NCBI GenBank assembly: GCA_026260175.1
Contig: JAKCWW010007941.1
Coordinates: 1 to 27,623, forward strand
Reading direction: 5' to 3'
Length of the DNA: 27,623 nt
Source: Reticulitermes lucifugus
Lineage: Eukaryota; Arthropoda; Insecta; Blattodea; Rhinotermitidae
Part shown: in pieces, positions 11,527 to 21,294 of the stretch
How the letters are laid out: each line of letters begins with the position of its first letter
Numbering within the stretch: position 1 is the first letter of the stretch
Translations under genes and position numbers: made by a program
Notes under the pieces: generated by a model
What the model was told of the DNA's origin: nothing
Database searches by the model: none
Seen by the model: only the letters and a program-made list of their open reading frames with translations

Positions 11527-11808
11527 GTGATCTCTGGTCAGTACTGTGAGTGTGACAACTTCTCCTGTGACTATGCCAATGGTTTGCTGTGTTCTGGTCC
11601 AGACCATGGCACTTGTGTATGCGGCAAGTGCCAGTGCAAGCCCGATTGGACAGGCGATGCATGTGATTGTCGAGCTTCTAGCATTACCTGTATCCCTCCA
11701 GGTGGTGGGGAAATCTGCTCAGGCAATGGAGACTGCAAGTGTGGGGCGTGTGAATGCTATGACGGGAAGGAAGGACGTTTCACGGGAAAGTTCTGCGAGA
11801 AGCTTCCA
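11527..11808 (+). CDS. mys: Integrin beta, I-EGF exon (modules 3-4)
   Basis: The exon is 94 codons, phase 0 at both ends, from TTTTCTAG (11526) to the donor GTAAGT (11809). It starts VISGQYCECDNFSCDY, continues CSGPDHGTCVCGKCQCKPDW, ICSGNGDCKCGACECYD, and ends FTGKFCEKLP. All I-EGF cysteines up to FC are in place. Most beta subunits then have C-E-x-C-P/Q-T-C; here the residue at the third cysteine position is leucine. The last eight codons and the donor form copy 1 of a 35-bp tandem array that runs on into the intron. The other reading frame here (11546-11812) is a shadow. Confidence 0.93.
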
Positions 11809-12002
11809 GTAAGTAGAAGGGGAAGATTTGTAAGAAGCTTCCAGTAAGTAGAAGGGGAAGTTGTGCGAGAAGCTTCCAGTAAGTAGAAGGGGAAGTTGTG
11901 CGAGAAGCTTCTAGTAAGTAGAAGGGGAAGATTTATAAGAAGCTTCCAGGAAGTAGAAGGGGAAGTTGTGCAAGAAGCTTCCAGTAAGTAGAAGAGAAGT
12001 AT
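11785..12002 (+). repeat. 35-bp tandem array, six copies, spanning an exon end and its splice donor
   Basis: The word AGAAGCTTC recurs at 11798, 11833, 11868, 11903, 11938 and 11973, a constant period of exactly 35. Each unit is close to GAAGCTTCCAGTAAGTAG followed by AAGGGGAAG and TTGTGCGA. Copy 1 contains the last codons of the I-EGF exon and the true donor. Copies 2, 3, 4 and 6 keep an intact GTAAGT, while copy 5 has GGAAGT. Units differ by a few substitutions, so the array is not brand new. Confidence 0.95.
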
Positions 12003-13863
12003 TTGTAGCTGCTATGTGATTCAGCTCTTAACTTTATCTGATAGTGTTGAAAAGTGTGGGATGAACTCCTGAAGTGTGGATAATTTTATTGTAATAATGC
12101 ATGTAACCTGACAAGCACAGGAAGGAAAACTAAACACATTGAGTTAGGTAATATGGTCAAGTTCTGAAGTCATGTTACTTGAGTATCCAAGTGTTGCCAC
12201 AGTGGTACAAACACCACAGTTGTGGAAAATGGTGTCTCAAATGCAGAGAGCTAAGTGTGTGTTCTGGTACCACGAACCAGTGTCTGTGGTTCCTGTGCAA
12301 AGGAGATGTATGGAAGTCAGTAGGGAACTACCAACAAAAATGTCCATCTGCAAGTGGTATAAGTTGTTCAGTGAGGATGGTTATGTTTGTGTAAGGAAAA
12401 GCCTCAGTAAACGACAGGTCGCTGACACTAAGGTGAATGAAGTATGAGCAGTGTTTGTTTGCAGTCCAAGAAAGTTAACAAGACAAGTTGCCCAATGGTT
12501 AAGTGTGGCACAATTGACAGTGCACAAAAGTCTGTGAATTTATGTGAGATTTCAAGGTAACAGATACCAATTGTTGCAGCATGTAAAAGCCCAATACAAA
12601 GGAGTTTGCTACGCATTTTTCACTGGAAAATAATGAATGAACTTTTTGCAGCAAAAATTATGTTTGGTGCTGAAGCCACTTTCCATCTGTCTGGGCATGT
12701 TAGGGCATGTGGGGGATGGACAGTCTGCAGGCATTGATGATTGAAGTCACAAGGGACTGTCCCAAGTTCAGTAGCTTTTGTGCTGTATCCAAACAAAAAG
12801 AGTTTGGGCCTTTCTTTTTTTCCAGACACATTGAATGTTTAGATATGTTGGAGGAATTTCTCATGGTGATCTAGTTAATGGAAGAAGAGGGTCCTAAGGC
12901 ATGCTGTTCCAGCAAGCTGGAGTGTTGCCACATTTTTAAATTGCAGTTAAGGGTTTATTGGATTGAAAGTTTGCACATAAGTAGATTGGCAGAGGCGACC
13001 TTTTCAGTTGGTCACTCTGTTCCCATGACCTTGCATCACGTGATGTCTTTTTGGGGTGCATAAAACATGCTGTTAGTGTCCTGCCATTGCCCACCACTTT
13101 GCTGGAATTTGCTGGGAGGGTACAGGCACTGTTGGCAACAGTTGCACCCACCATGCTTACAAACATGTGGAGTTAACGTCCATACAGATATGATACTTGC
13201 TAGGCTACTCATGGTGCCCTGATTGAACACCTGCAAACTGTTACATGTGGATCATATAATTTACCAAAATATGTTTAGTTCTCATTCTTGTCCCTCTTTT
13301 TGAGCAGTATTACATTAAAATCTACATTTCATGTGTTCACCCTATGTAATAAAATGTTCATACTTCTATATATATCATGTATCCAACTGTGTTGTATATT
13401 CCATCTTCACCTATTTAATTTTTTATCTACATGAACCGTTCACACTTCTTCATAATCTGGATCCAGATTTTAATGCAGTGTGGGGTATCGACGTCCTCTT
13501 TTTCCCTGCGTGTTCTGTTTTTATCTGTAGTTTTTTACTTAAGAAAAATGTTTGTGATTTGTTTATCATTTTGAATTCTTTCCAACATCCACAGCCTGTA
13601 TGGTACACAGAAACATTCTCTTGGCTGCTGGTGTATTTTTTGTATGAGTTTTCATTACCACGTGCAGAGGACTGTTTGTGTATTAAAAATAAGTATTTCA
13701 ATTCCTTATGCTTGGAGTAGTAAAGTATATAATATTTTGTAAATTTAAAGTATTTTCGAATTTGTTGCTTTAACATTAACTTTTGTTTTTAATTCCTAAC
13801 ATCATAGACACCAGTATTCACTGTATCCATTTTTTTTTATATTCATGCTAATTCTATGCTTAG
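11809..13863. other. Intron with a 35-bp array and a dead mariner-like transposon
   Basis: It contains most of the tandem array and the transposon relic at about 12190-13240. The part at 13250-13863 has long open frames on both strands (13331-13720 plus, 13450-13776 minus) that I cannot assign; it may be another repeat. The acceptor is ATGCTTAG (13863). Confidence 0.6.
12190..13240 (+). pseudogene. Decayed mariner-like DDE transposase (DUF4817-type HTH)
   Basis: Three-frame reading gives the familiar order of an IS630/Tc1-mariner-type transposase common in arthropods. An N-terminal helix-turn-helix lies at about 12250-12450 (KCVFWYHEPVSVV, PTKMSICKWYKLF, KVNEV then TGA at 12445-12447). SPRKLTRQVAQWLSVAQLTVHKSL-like sequence follows at about 12460-12535, FGAEATFHLSGH at about 12655-12700, and a C-terminal segment (MSFWGA, then CPPLCWNLLGGYR, LQTCGVNV) to about 13240. 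There are many stops and frameshifts. In FGAEATFHLSGH the usual first catalytic aspartate (F-S-D-E) is alanine. It is inactive, in the same orientation as the host gene. Terminal repeats were not identified. Confidence 0.75.
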
Positions 13864-13993
13864 GGCACTCCTGGAAGATGCCTGGAGTTTAAAGAATGTG
13901 TTCAGTGCCAGATGTACAAGACTGGGGCTCTCACTGCTGAGGAGTGTCTAGCCAACTGTACTTTCACACCTAGCTCTGTTGATGTCATAGAAG
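13864..13993 (+). CDS. mys: Integrin beta, beta-tail domain exon 1
   Basis: The exon is 43 codons plus one base, from ATGCTTAG (13863) to the donor GTACAA (13994), leaving phase 1. It reads GTPGRCLEFKECVQCQMYKT, then LTAEECLANCTFTPSSVDVIE. The C-x5-C-x2-C pattern with ECVQC is the conserved start of the membrane-proximal beta-tail domain. The residue before PGRC, usually cysteine (TCPGRC), is threonine here. The phase matches the next exon, where G+TT gives valine. Confidence 0.9.
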
Positions 13994-14360
13994 GTACAAA
14001 AATTTAAATTGTTTATGAACTGTTTTACACAGGGCCATTCTGTTTTGTAGGTAATTTATTTATCTCAACATTGTGTTTATTATTGCTTTTTAGTGTCACT
14101 CCATTCATGCTTACACTTTTCTGGGGATTGATGAAAAATTTCCTAAACTGTGGATCAGAATGTAGGAATAGGAAAATCATAAGTTGGTACTTACCTTAAC
14201 CCTTACTTGGAAGGCTCAACAAATAACATATGTAAATGACTAAGTAGTGCATGAAGTTTTTGTAACATATAATTTCCTGAATCTAAAAATATACAGTAAT
14301 TACGATGCAAGTTAAAATTATTTGCCTGATTGTTATTCTGGGTTCACCGTGCATTTTCAC

Positions 14361-14416
14361 TAACTAATATCTCACTACCAACTAAATGCATTTAGTTGGT
14401 AGTGAGATATTAGTTA
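14361..14416. repeat. Perfect 56-bp palindrome
   Basis: The arms are 28 bp with no spacer, centred between 14388 and 14389 (AAATG|CATTT). The left arm starts TAACTAATATCTCACTACCA and the right arm mirrors it exactly. Pairing breaks at 14360/14417. Confidence 0.95.
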
Positions 14417-14496
14417 ATTGCCTGATGTTATGAAAGGGTACACGCTGAATAAGTAGTGTATTTACTTTGATGATTGTCGTTCCATTGTGCCATTAT

Positions 14497-14779
14497 TATT
14501 CAATACAAACACAGGTTCAGTCTAAATACAACTCTTATTTTATTTCAGTTGTTAAGCTAAATATTTCGATCCTGTACATGGATTTTGACATCTCATAATT
14601 TAGTATAAATTAAAGAGATCTCATAATCCTAGTGTATAACATAATATGCACTTTCTACCTTTTACATATGTTTTTATATGAACCTGATGATGATCCATGT
14701 ACAGGATTGAAACATGTAGCTTAACAATTGATATAAAATAAGAATTGTTTAGACTGAACCTGTGTTTGTATCGAATGAT
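14497..14779. mobile_element. Foldback/MITE-like element with 86-bp inverted arms
   Basis: The left arm (14497-14583) contains ATACAAACACAGGTTCAGTC, GTTAAGCTA and GATCCTGTACATGGA. The right arm (14694-14779) is its reverse complement with a small indel and scattered substitutions. The loop is about 110 bp. The 14-base word TAGTGTATTTACTT occurs as a direct repeat at 14454-14467 and 14779-14792. The right copy abuts the arm and could be a target duplication, but the left copy is 29 bases from the arm. No coding content; superfamily not assigned. Confidence 0.7.
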
Positions 14780-15567
14780 AGTGTATTTACTTCTTCAGAC
14801 AAAATAATCTGATACCTTGTTGTGCTTGGTTGTTTTATCCTCTCTCTCTGTATGAAGTTCCAGAATTTTTACAGTAAGGACATTTTGTGTAACTGTTATG
14901 AAATACACAAATTAATATGAAACAACTGCAGTGCAGGTTGTACACTTAGGTATATCCTGACCAAGGCCAGTGGATATCTAGTCTGTGGGATTGCTGAGGT
15001 TTCTGGCCAACAAACGGAATTCTGAAACCACATGTTGACATTCTGTTGAATGGATAGTTTTGCTTTTTGTCACATAACTGTTTATCTTCATCAAGATAGA
15101 ATAGTTCAAATAATAACAGCAGGTGGGACAGTAAGAAACTGACAAACATCCAAACAAATGGTATCATGCTTAGAATACTTGTACTGTGATATCACCAACA
15201 GCACAACATTGTGTTGTGAATGAACAGCCAACAGCTGCTCTCACTGCCTGTAGGTGTCATTTTTGCATTTGCACAAACTGTCTGTTCTGAGAGGAACACC
15301 GTTGAAGGCAGACAGGTGCTGCATCCCGGTTGGTAATATATTTAACTTTAAGTGACCATATGCTGGTCTCTTACATGTACTGGTGATTGGCCTAGCCTTC
15401 CATGTGCTGGTGTCTGTGCGTACTTGGTGGGAATTTAAATGTCCACATGAAGCCAGAAAAACTGAGGCCATCATGAGATGCAATTGGCATTTGATTCTGT
15501 CTCCTAAAAGTTAAACAAGTGATGCAGAATTTCTTAACGATCAGAATTCAGCTTTTACTTTGTGGTG

Positions 15568-15592
15568 ATTATTATTATTATTATTATTATTA
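15568..15592. repeat. (ATT)n microsatellite
   Basis: An uninterrupted ATT trinucleotide run of about eight units. Confidence 0.9.
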
Positions 15593-15761
15593 TGTGTGAA
15601 CAGAAACTGTGTATGTTCAACTGAAATATTAATGTGGTTGAATTTTGTATGAAATGTAGTTAATATGTTTCATTATTTCTTGCTACATATTTATATAGGA
15701 GACTATGGGAAACAAAAGAAATAAAAACACTGGAGTGCCTACTATTTGCTTTATATTTCAG

Positions 15762-15908
15762 TTAACGAGGAAGTAGGTGAAGTATTGTGTACGTACTATG
15801 ATGAAGAGGACTGCCGTTTTGCGTATGTGTACACTTACTCTGATAATAATACACTCATTGTAAGAGCGCAGGAAGAGCGGGACTGTCCTCCAGGAATTTA
15901 TGTTCTTG
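15762..15908 (+). CDS. mys: Integrin beta, beta-tail domain exon 2
   Basis: The exon is 147 bp from TATTTCAG (15761) to the donor GTATGT (15909), entering and leaving in phase 1. It encodes VNEEVGEVLCTYYDEEDC, then FAYVYTYSDNNTLIV and EERDCPPGIYVL. The CTYYDEEDCRF and DCPP landmarks are the end of the beta-tail domain just outside the membrane. The split glycine codon is completed by the transmembrane exon at 16601. In-frame codons upstream of 15761 are intronic. Confidence 0.93.
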
Positions 15909-16600
15909 GTATGTACTTGTCATCTTGCATGCCTTAAAACTGTTGCTTTTCACCTGGAATTGGTAGAAGTACCTGCAGACTCCTGTTGTCAGCAAACAGT
16001 AGTTGCTACTATTACAGATACAAAGTTTAAAAATTTGTAAAAAGGAAACCTTGGATATTGTCATGAATGTTTTACTGGTGGACAGCTGTTGGTTTTACTT
16101 TTCAGTAATATAAATCCGTATGTCATCATGTTGTAATGTTGGCATTACTGTAAATTGGTTGTTGCATTTATTGTCTTGCTGGTTTTGTTTTTGTACATCA
16201 ATACTTAAGCGATAGAACTTTTATGTTGTGAACTTGTTTAGCAAGTTCACTAAAATGATGCATTTTCACAGACTGTTATTTTGTGTAAGTTACATTGCAT
16301 TTCCCTAATTTAATGCATCCCCATGTATATTTGACACCCTGATTTTAAGAAAAGTTTGTACATATTGTATAAAGTGTCTGGCATAGAACAGAAAATAAAT
16401 TAATTTCATTAAATAACAGCAATTTTAGTCACATCTATTGGTAAAGTACTAAAGAGAATTGAACAGAAGTGTATGTTCTAGCAAATGTGATGTGATGTGA
16501 TTGTGTGTTTGTTTGCTTGTTTGTAGAAAAAAGCAGTTTTAACAAAAGCAGGTTATGTTACCTGGCACTGTAAAATTCAGTTCTCTGGTTGATGTCATAG
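15909..16600. other. Intron without recognised elements
   Basis: The intron is 692 bp and AT-rich. A competing acceptor-like TTCAG ends at 16580, but using it gives an immediate in-frame stop, so CATAG at 16600 is preferred. Nothing else stands out. Confidence 0.6.
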
Positions 16601-16740
16601 GAATTGTGCTTGGAGTCATTGGAGCCATCGTATTGATAGGATTGGCTCTGCTGCTGCTGTGGAAACTGCTTACGACTATTCATGACCGTCGTGAATTTGC
16701 CAAGTTTGAAAAAGAGCGCATGATGGCCAAATGGGATACG
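16601..16740 (+). CDS. mys: Integrin beta, transmembrane helix and proximal cytoplasmic tail exon
   Basis: The exon runs from acceptor GTCATAG (16600) to donor GTGAGT (16741). Two bases complete a glycine, followed by 46 codons to phase 0. The first 23 residues or so ([20 protein letters not shown]) are the single membrane-spanning helix. [19 protein letters not shown], the membrane-proximal tail, follows, and the exon ends AKWDT. The HDRREF stretch makes the inner-membrane clasp with the alpha subunit GFFKR motif that keeps integrins inactive. The ATG at 16555 is intronic. The 3' end of this exon and its donor are duplicated at 16783-16867. Confidence 0.95.
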
Positions 16741-16867
16741 GTGAGTTTAACCTATATTATTTTAAAATAATCGAGGCCACTGTAAATGTGCCAAGTTTGA
16801 AAAGGAGTGCATGATGGCCAAGTGGGATACAGTGAGTTTAACCCATATTATTTTAAAATAATTGAGC
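16692..16867 (+). repeat. Tandem duplication of an exon end and its splice donor (offset 91 bp)
   Basis: Copy 1 (16692-16776) covers codons for [16 protein letters not shown], the donor GTGAGT and 30 or so intron bases. Copy 2 (16783-16867) repeats this with about six transitions, including CGC to TGC and ACG to ACA, and keeps the donor GTGAGT at 16832. Copy 2 sits in the intron. Splicing to its donor would include an in-frame stop (TAA at 16768-16770). Confidence 0.92.
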
Positions 16868-18666
16868 CTGTTTTCATCTTGTGGTGTTCTGTACTGGTGG
16901 CAGGTGATTTTTCTGAGCAGTCCTAAGTGTTCATCTGTTGAAGCAGTCCCAATTTATTATAGTAGTATATTGCACCTTTCATAACAGATTTTTGGTTAAG
17001 AACATGTAAATTACACAAACAATTATAGCAGTAGTTCCCTCTTAAGAGCAACAAACTGAGACTCTTATGAGAGCCACAAGAGTAAAGTAAAAGTAAATTC
17101 TGTTCACATGATGAAGGTGTATGGGGGAGTGGAAGTATGGGTTCAGTCATTCTTAACTTCAGCACTAGATGGGCACAGTTATGCATGTGGATGAGTGTAC
17201 TTGGGTTGTATGATGTGCAGGGACTGAAACAGGTCTGGTTGCTGTGTCACTGGGCATAGAGCAAATCGTCTCAGCCCCCGCCATACTTCTGCCTCTCCTC
17301 GCCTTCTACTCTTAATCGATTTGTACACAGGTCTTTTTGTGGAACGTGTTGGCAGAATGGGGCTTACTGATCTCTCCATGGGGAGTTGTGGCATACGTGA
17401 CTATCCTTCATGTTTGCAAACAGTATGAAATGGAGTTGGAAGTAGTAGAATCATTTGTTTGAACAGTCTCTGAAAGCTGAGCTTTAGAAACAGACCGTCC
17501 ACATCATCAAAATTAACCGACCCAATAATTCAGTGCTTCATAAGTAACTTTTCAACACAGTATATTTATATCACCCTTAACGTATGCTTTTATGTCATGC
17601 CAAAAAATTTTATATGTATAGGCACTTGTACATTCAGCACTGGGGTTTTTTTTTAATTCATGTGTACCAACACTGATTATTCCTAATTGCAATGCTGCAG
17701 CATATTGTGTTATGTGGGCATCTCATTTTTCGTGGGACCACTGGTAGTGAATCCATTATATCCCTGCATCTGTGTTTTCATAGTAATAGGAGACATAATA
17801 CATTATTGTTGTTACAATGGTTTTAAGCAGTCTACACATCAGTGGAGTAAACATGCAAAATATGCACATTAACAAGGTCAGTCATAAATAAATACAATCA
17901 CAGTTTACCTCCAGGCCATCCGACACCTGTGTTCGATGTTTAGTACCATATGTTGTCATGTTCAAAGCATTAGAAGTAAGAATATTAAACGTATGTAACC
18001 ATTTTTCTTTTGTGTATTAACTTCTAATTTGATATTGTTCACATATAGTCAGAATATTACAGAATAATTACTAGTCCCCTTGAAGACTCTTGCATTTTCA
18101 GCATTTGCAGTGAGGTAATCACAAACATTTGCTGTTCGATTTTTTGAGCAATGTGTACATTTCCATGTTCTAAACTCCATACATTGAGTAATCATTACCA
18201 CACATTTTCGTGCTGTTACCAATTCGTGTTATAACAAACTTCCATTGTGCTTAAAAAGTTTAATGAAATCTTTTATTGTTGAAGTTTGAGGGAAATAAAT
18301 TTGCAAATCTCTAAGGTTATGTTTGAGAGTATGTTATGTGTCAGTTATAAGAACTGGTAAAACTGTTGGTTGGTCCTGGCATGCTATGAGGCTGTGTTCA
18401 TCACAGAATGAATGTTATGTTGAAGTCATCTAATTTCAAGCGTGCAGACACACCCCTGCTTGCCCAATTTAAAGTTATGCAATTTCAGACATACCTATTT
18501 TTACAAAAATGATAATAATAAAAAATTTTAAAATAATAAAAATTTTTAAACATGCACCAAACTTTTACTTACATTTTAATACCAGTATGTAGTATTGAGT
18601 GGACAGTTTAATGCATGTTTATTAAAGCTGCCCTGTTTTCATATTGGTAATTTTTTGTGTTTACAG
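16741..18666. other. Intron with an exon-end duplicate and a SINE-like repeat
   Basis: It contains the duplicated exon end at 16783-16867 and a repeat copy at 17100-17180. Regions 17200-18650 are AT-rich with no recognised element. The acceptor is TTTACAG (18666). Confidence 0.6.
17100..17180 (-). repeat. SINE-like interspersed repeat, copy 2
   Basis: GATGAAGGTGTATGGGGGAG, TCATTCTTAACTT and GCACTAGATGG align with 6955-7020 and 26035-26105 in the same orientation. It is more diverged than the other two copies and its ends are unclear. Confidence 0.5.
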
Positions 18667-18732
18667 GGTGAGAATCCAATTTACAAGCAAGCAACCTCTA
18701 CCTTCAAGAACCCAACATATGCTGGAAAGTGA
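18667..18732 (+). CDS. mys: Integrin beta, C-terminal exon with NPxY motifs
   Basis: This final exon follows TTTACAG (18666). It has 21 codons and a TGA at 18730-18732, reading GENPIYKQATSTFKNPTYAG and a final lysine. NPIY is the talin-binding site and NPTY the kindlin-binding site of integrin beta tails. Between them lies the S/T cluster (ATST) found in beta-PS and beta-1. The tail has the usual length, so the C terminus is complete. Confidence 0.95.
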   Translation, partial: GENPIYKQATSTFKNPTYAGK

Positions 18733-21290
18733 CTGGAAGAATGATGATAATTTGTGATGTGTTTATTAGCGAATAATTTAATAACCCTTCTGCATACCCA
18801 GAGTCTCGAAAGGCAGCCATGGAATCTCAAAAAATAGCCGTAAATACAATTTAAAATAAATTAAAAAGTAATGAAAATCACATCCAGCCTGTGGTAATAC
18901 ATCAAATGTAGATTCGAACAAAATGAGTAAGCTTAATATTATCAATAGGGTATTTGGAAAAGTGATTTTTGTTTTAAACCATTATCAGTGGATTGGAAAG
19001 TTAGAGACTTCAGTCTGTAAGTTGGGCAGTGTGGAACTTAGAGGGTTAAAGAGGCATCTGTTGGTCTGTAAATGAAGCAATATGCCAAAAATAGTGATTG
19101 CTGGATTAATATAATTGTTTGTAGCAAGAGAGGGTTGTTACCCTTACACACTGTACCATTGTTCTGCCTAGTAACTGTAAGTGTTCATTCGGTCAGGAGC
19201 TTCTTCTTAGGTCTCAGGGCATTACTATCATACCATTGGCCTTTGTGACACAAGGATCTCATAACTGGTTGCCAGACTGTCTGTAGCTCCCAGACATTTT
19301 TTAACAAAACACAACTTTTCACAAGAAAAAAGTCATGACTCCTAAACTAATCCACATACTGAAATGATTTAAAGATGAGTAGAGGAGGGAGTCCTGTGTA
19401 CTTTTCATACTATTTATGTTTATGGACTCAGTTTGTCATCGCTCCTACTATAACATAACCTGCCTTTGCACAACATGGGATACAAATAATTGTGTATCAT
19501 TTTTATTAATAATGTTATCACTGCTTACTAATGACTGTGATTTCCACCAACACCACAGTTTTTTGCATGCAGATGAGTATTGCTTTGTGATATAAAATTA
19601 TTCAAATTCTGTGACACACAAGGCTTGAATATTGCCTCATATTAAAAATTATCTGTATTTCAAATTAATCACATCAGAAATTATACAAAATCATATTCTC
19701 AGTGATGGGGAAGTACAGTTATTTTGAATTATTCAGTTAATACTAATGATGTTTTACTGTATTAACAAAGTACTGATCAAATAAAGGTGGCAGCCATAGG
19801 TATTAATGTCAGATTCCATGTTGAGCTAATGAACTCCAGTTTTCTAGTTTGCACTTTTATGTAAAAATGTGTTCTGCCAAGCTTGGGGACTTATAAACCA
19901 AGGGACAAATGTGCACATATAGGGCTGCTGTTCTGTTTAGCATCATCACTGGATTTCAGTGCTATAATGATTTTCCTTATTGGAAATTGCCTGGAGTTAT
20001 ATACTGGGCGTAAATATACCAGTATCTGCTTGCATGAAGTGAGTGCTGAGCTTGCTTGCAAGCCGTTATTCACAAGTCATTTATGTGAATGGACATTTTT
20101 TAGTTTATCTCTTTCTGTCTGTGTTCTTTCCTCTTTCTCCTTTGAAATACGAGTTGGTTACCACGCTTTAAAAAATAATGTGATTTAAATTTTGACATTG
20201 TATTGTTTGATGTTATGTGAAGAGCTAACTTCACAGATGTCCCAGCAACAGTGTTTTCCTAATTGTTGAGGAGTTTAAAAGTGTAATAGGCTGTACTAAT
20301 TATATATATTCATTTTAAGACTGGAGTGGTGAATTTAATTTTAGTTTGGGACTTGTTTAATTTTCAAGACCTAATTATACATTTGCCTGTGTCCAGTGGA
20401 GATTCAAGATGTGTTATTATTGACTGCACATTCTAACTTCCAGACACACAATTCATAAAATGTTGAAGTACATGGATGAACTTGTATATTACAACAACTA
20501 CAAGTAATCATTATTACGCCATGTACAAAGATGAAGTAAGGTCTCGCAAGCGTGATCTGTACATTGTACATGATTTGTAGATCTCTGTGAGGGAGATACA
20601 GTTTTTAATTCTTTGTATACTCTTCTAGAATAGTTGTAACTTCAGTGTGAGTAGTGAATTTTATTGACTATTCTAAATTTATTCAGACAATTTGGACCTA
20701 TTGTTTATGTTTAAACTCTATCTTTTATCAGAAATTTCAACTAAAGCTTGGTTTTGTGCCATATTTAACAATTTTCAAGAACTCTTATTTCGTATGTTCT
20801 TGAGATAATTTAATTTTTTACCGGCTTTTTATTTAACATTATTTTGAATGGAGAATGTGTGTTATATGTGTAAATGAAATTGTAGAAAGTAAAGGCAGTT
20901 ATTTTTTGGTAGTATTTAATGTATTGTATAAATATTTTGTATGTTTTTATAATAGTGTAAAGCTGATGGTGATTCTTCAGTGCCTATCAGGTATGCAAAA
21001 AACTGTAATTCGTAATGTTTGGAAAGTTGTCATTGCATATCCATAATTTATTGATTTGTATTGACAATTTATAAAAGTAAGGATTAGAAAAGAGATGTGA
21101 ACAGTGTAAAGTATTGCTGCTGCTACGAATCTGGGAAGTTTTGTCTCTAAACCCCAGACAGTTTTAAAAACTGCATGCTAGATATGCTGCTAAAACGAAA
21201 TCTTGGTGTAAGAGGAACTTTGAAACAGGAATGTTAGTTTAGCACCAGCAGTATGCACATCGAAATGAATGGTAGTAACCACTTTCTGTA
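18733..21290. other. 3'UTR and downstream DNA without recognised genes
   Basis: The 3'UTR starts at 18733. AATAAA occurs at 18855-18860 (123 bases after the stop) and at 19780-19785, either of which could direct polyadenylation. Short open frames (19883-20188, 20855-21046) show no known domain. The stretch 18783-19045, which starts AACCCTTCTGCAT and ends CTTAGAGGGTTAA, could be another TTAA-type MITE, but only a few terminal bases match. Confidence 0.5.
18855..18860 (+). promoter_or_regulatory. Candidate polyadenylation signal AATAAA
   Basis: A canonical hexamer 123 bases after the integrin stop codon. The motif is frequent by chance in AT-rich DNA, and another lies at 19780-19785, so the true 3' end is unknown. 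Confidence 0.4.
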
Positions 21291-21294
21291 TTTA

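Larger units (their letters stand above)
13994..15761. other. Intron with a perfect palindrome and an inverted repeat
   Basis: It contains the 56-bp palindrome at 14361-14416, a foldback element at 14497-14779 and an (ATT)n run at 15568-15592. Regions 13994-14360 and 14800-15560 show no recognisable gene or repeat. The acceptor is TATTTCAG (15761). Confidence 0.6.

Noticed and set aside
13331-13776. Overlapping open frames on both strands (129 and 108 codons)
   Set aside because: No recognisable domain and no splice context. Mutual overlap on opposite strands in AT-rich intron suggests chance or an old repeat.
16555-16600. ATG at 16555 as the start of a short membrane protein
   Set aside because: The upstream exon ends in phase 1 and joins exactly at 16601, giving the conserved extracellular-to-membrane sequence. 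The ATG part is intron.
18783-19045. Possible further TTAA-type MITE in the 3'UTR
   Set aside because: The left side reads TAATAACCCTTC and the right GAGGGTTAA, but only about five terminal bases match and no second copy was found, so it is not listed as an element.
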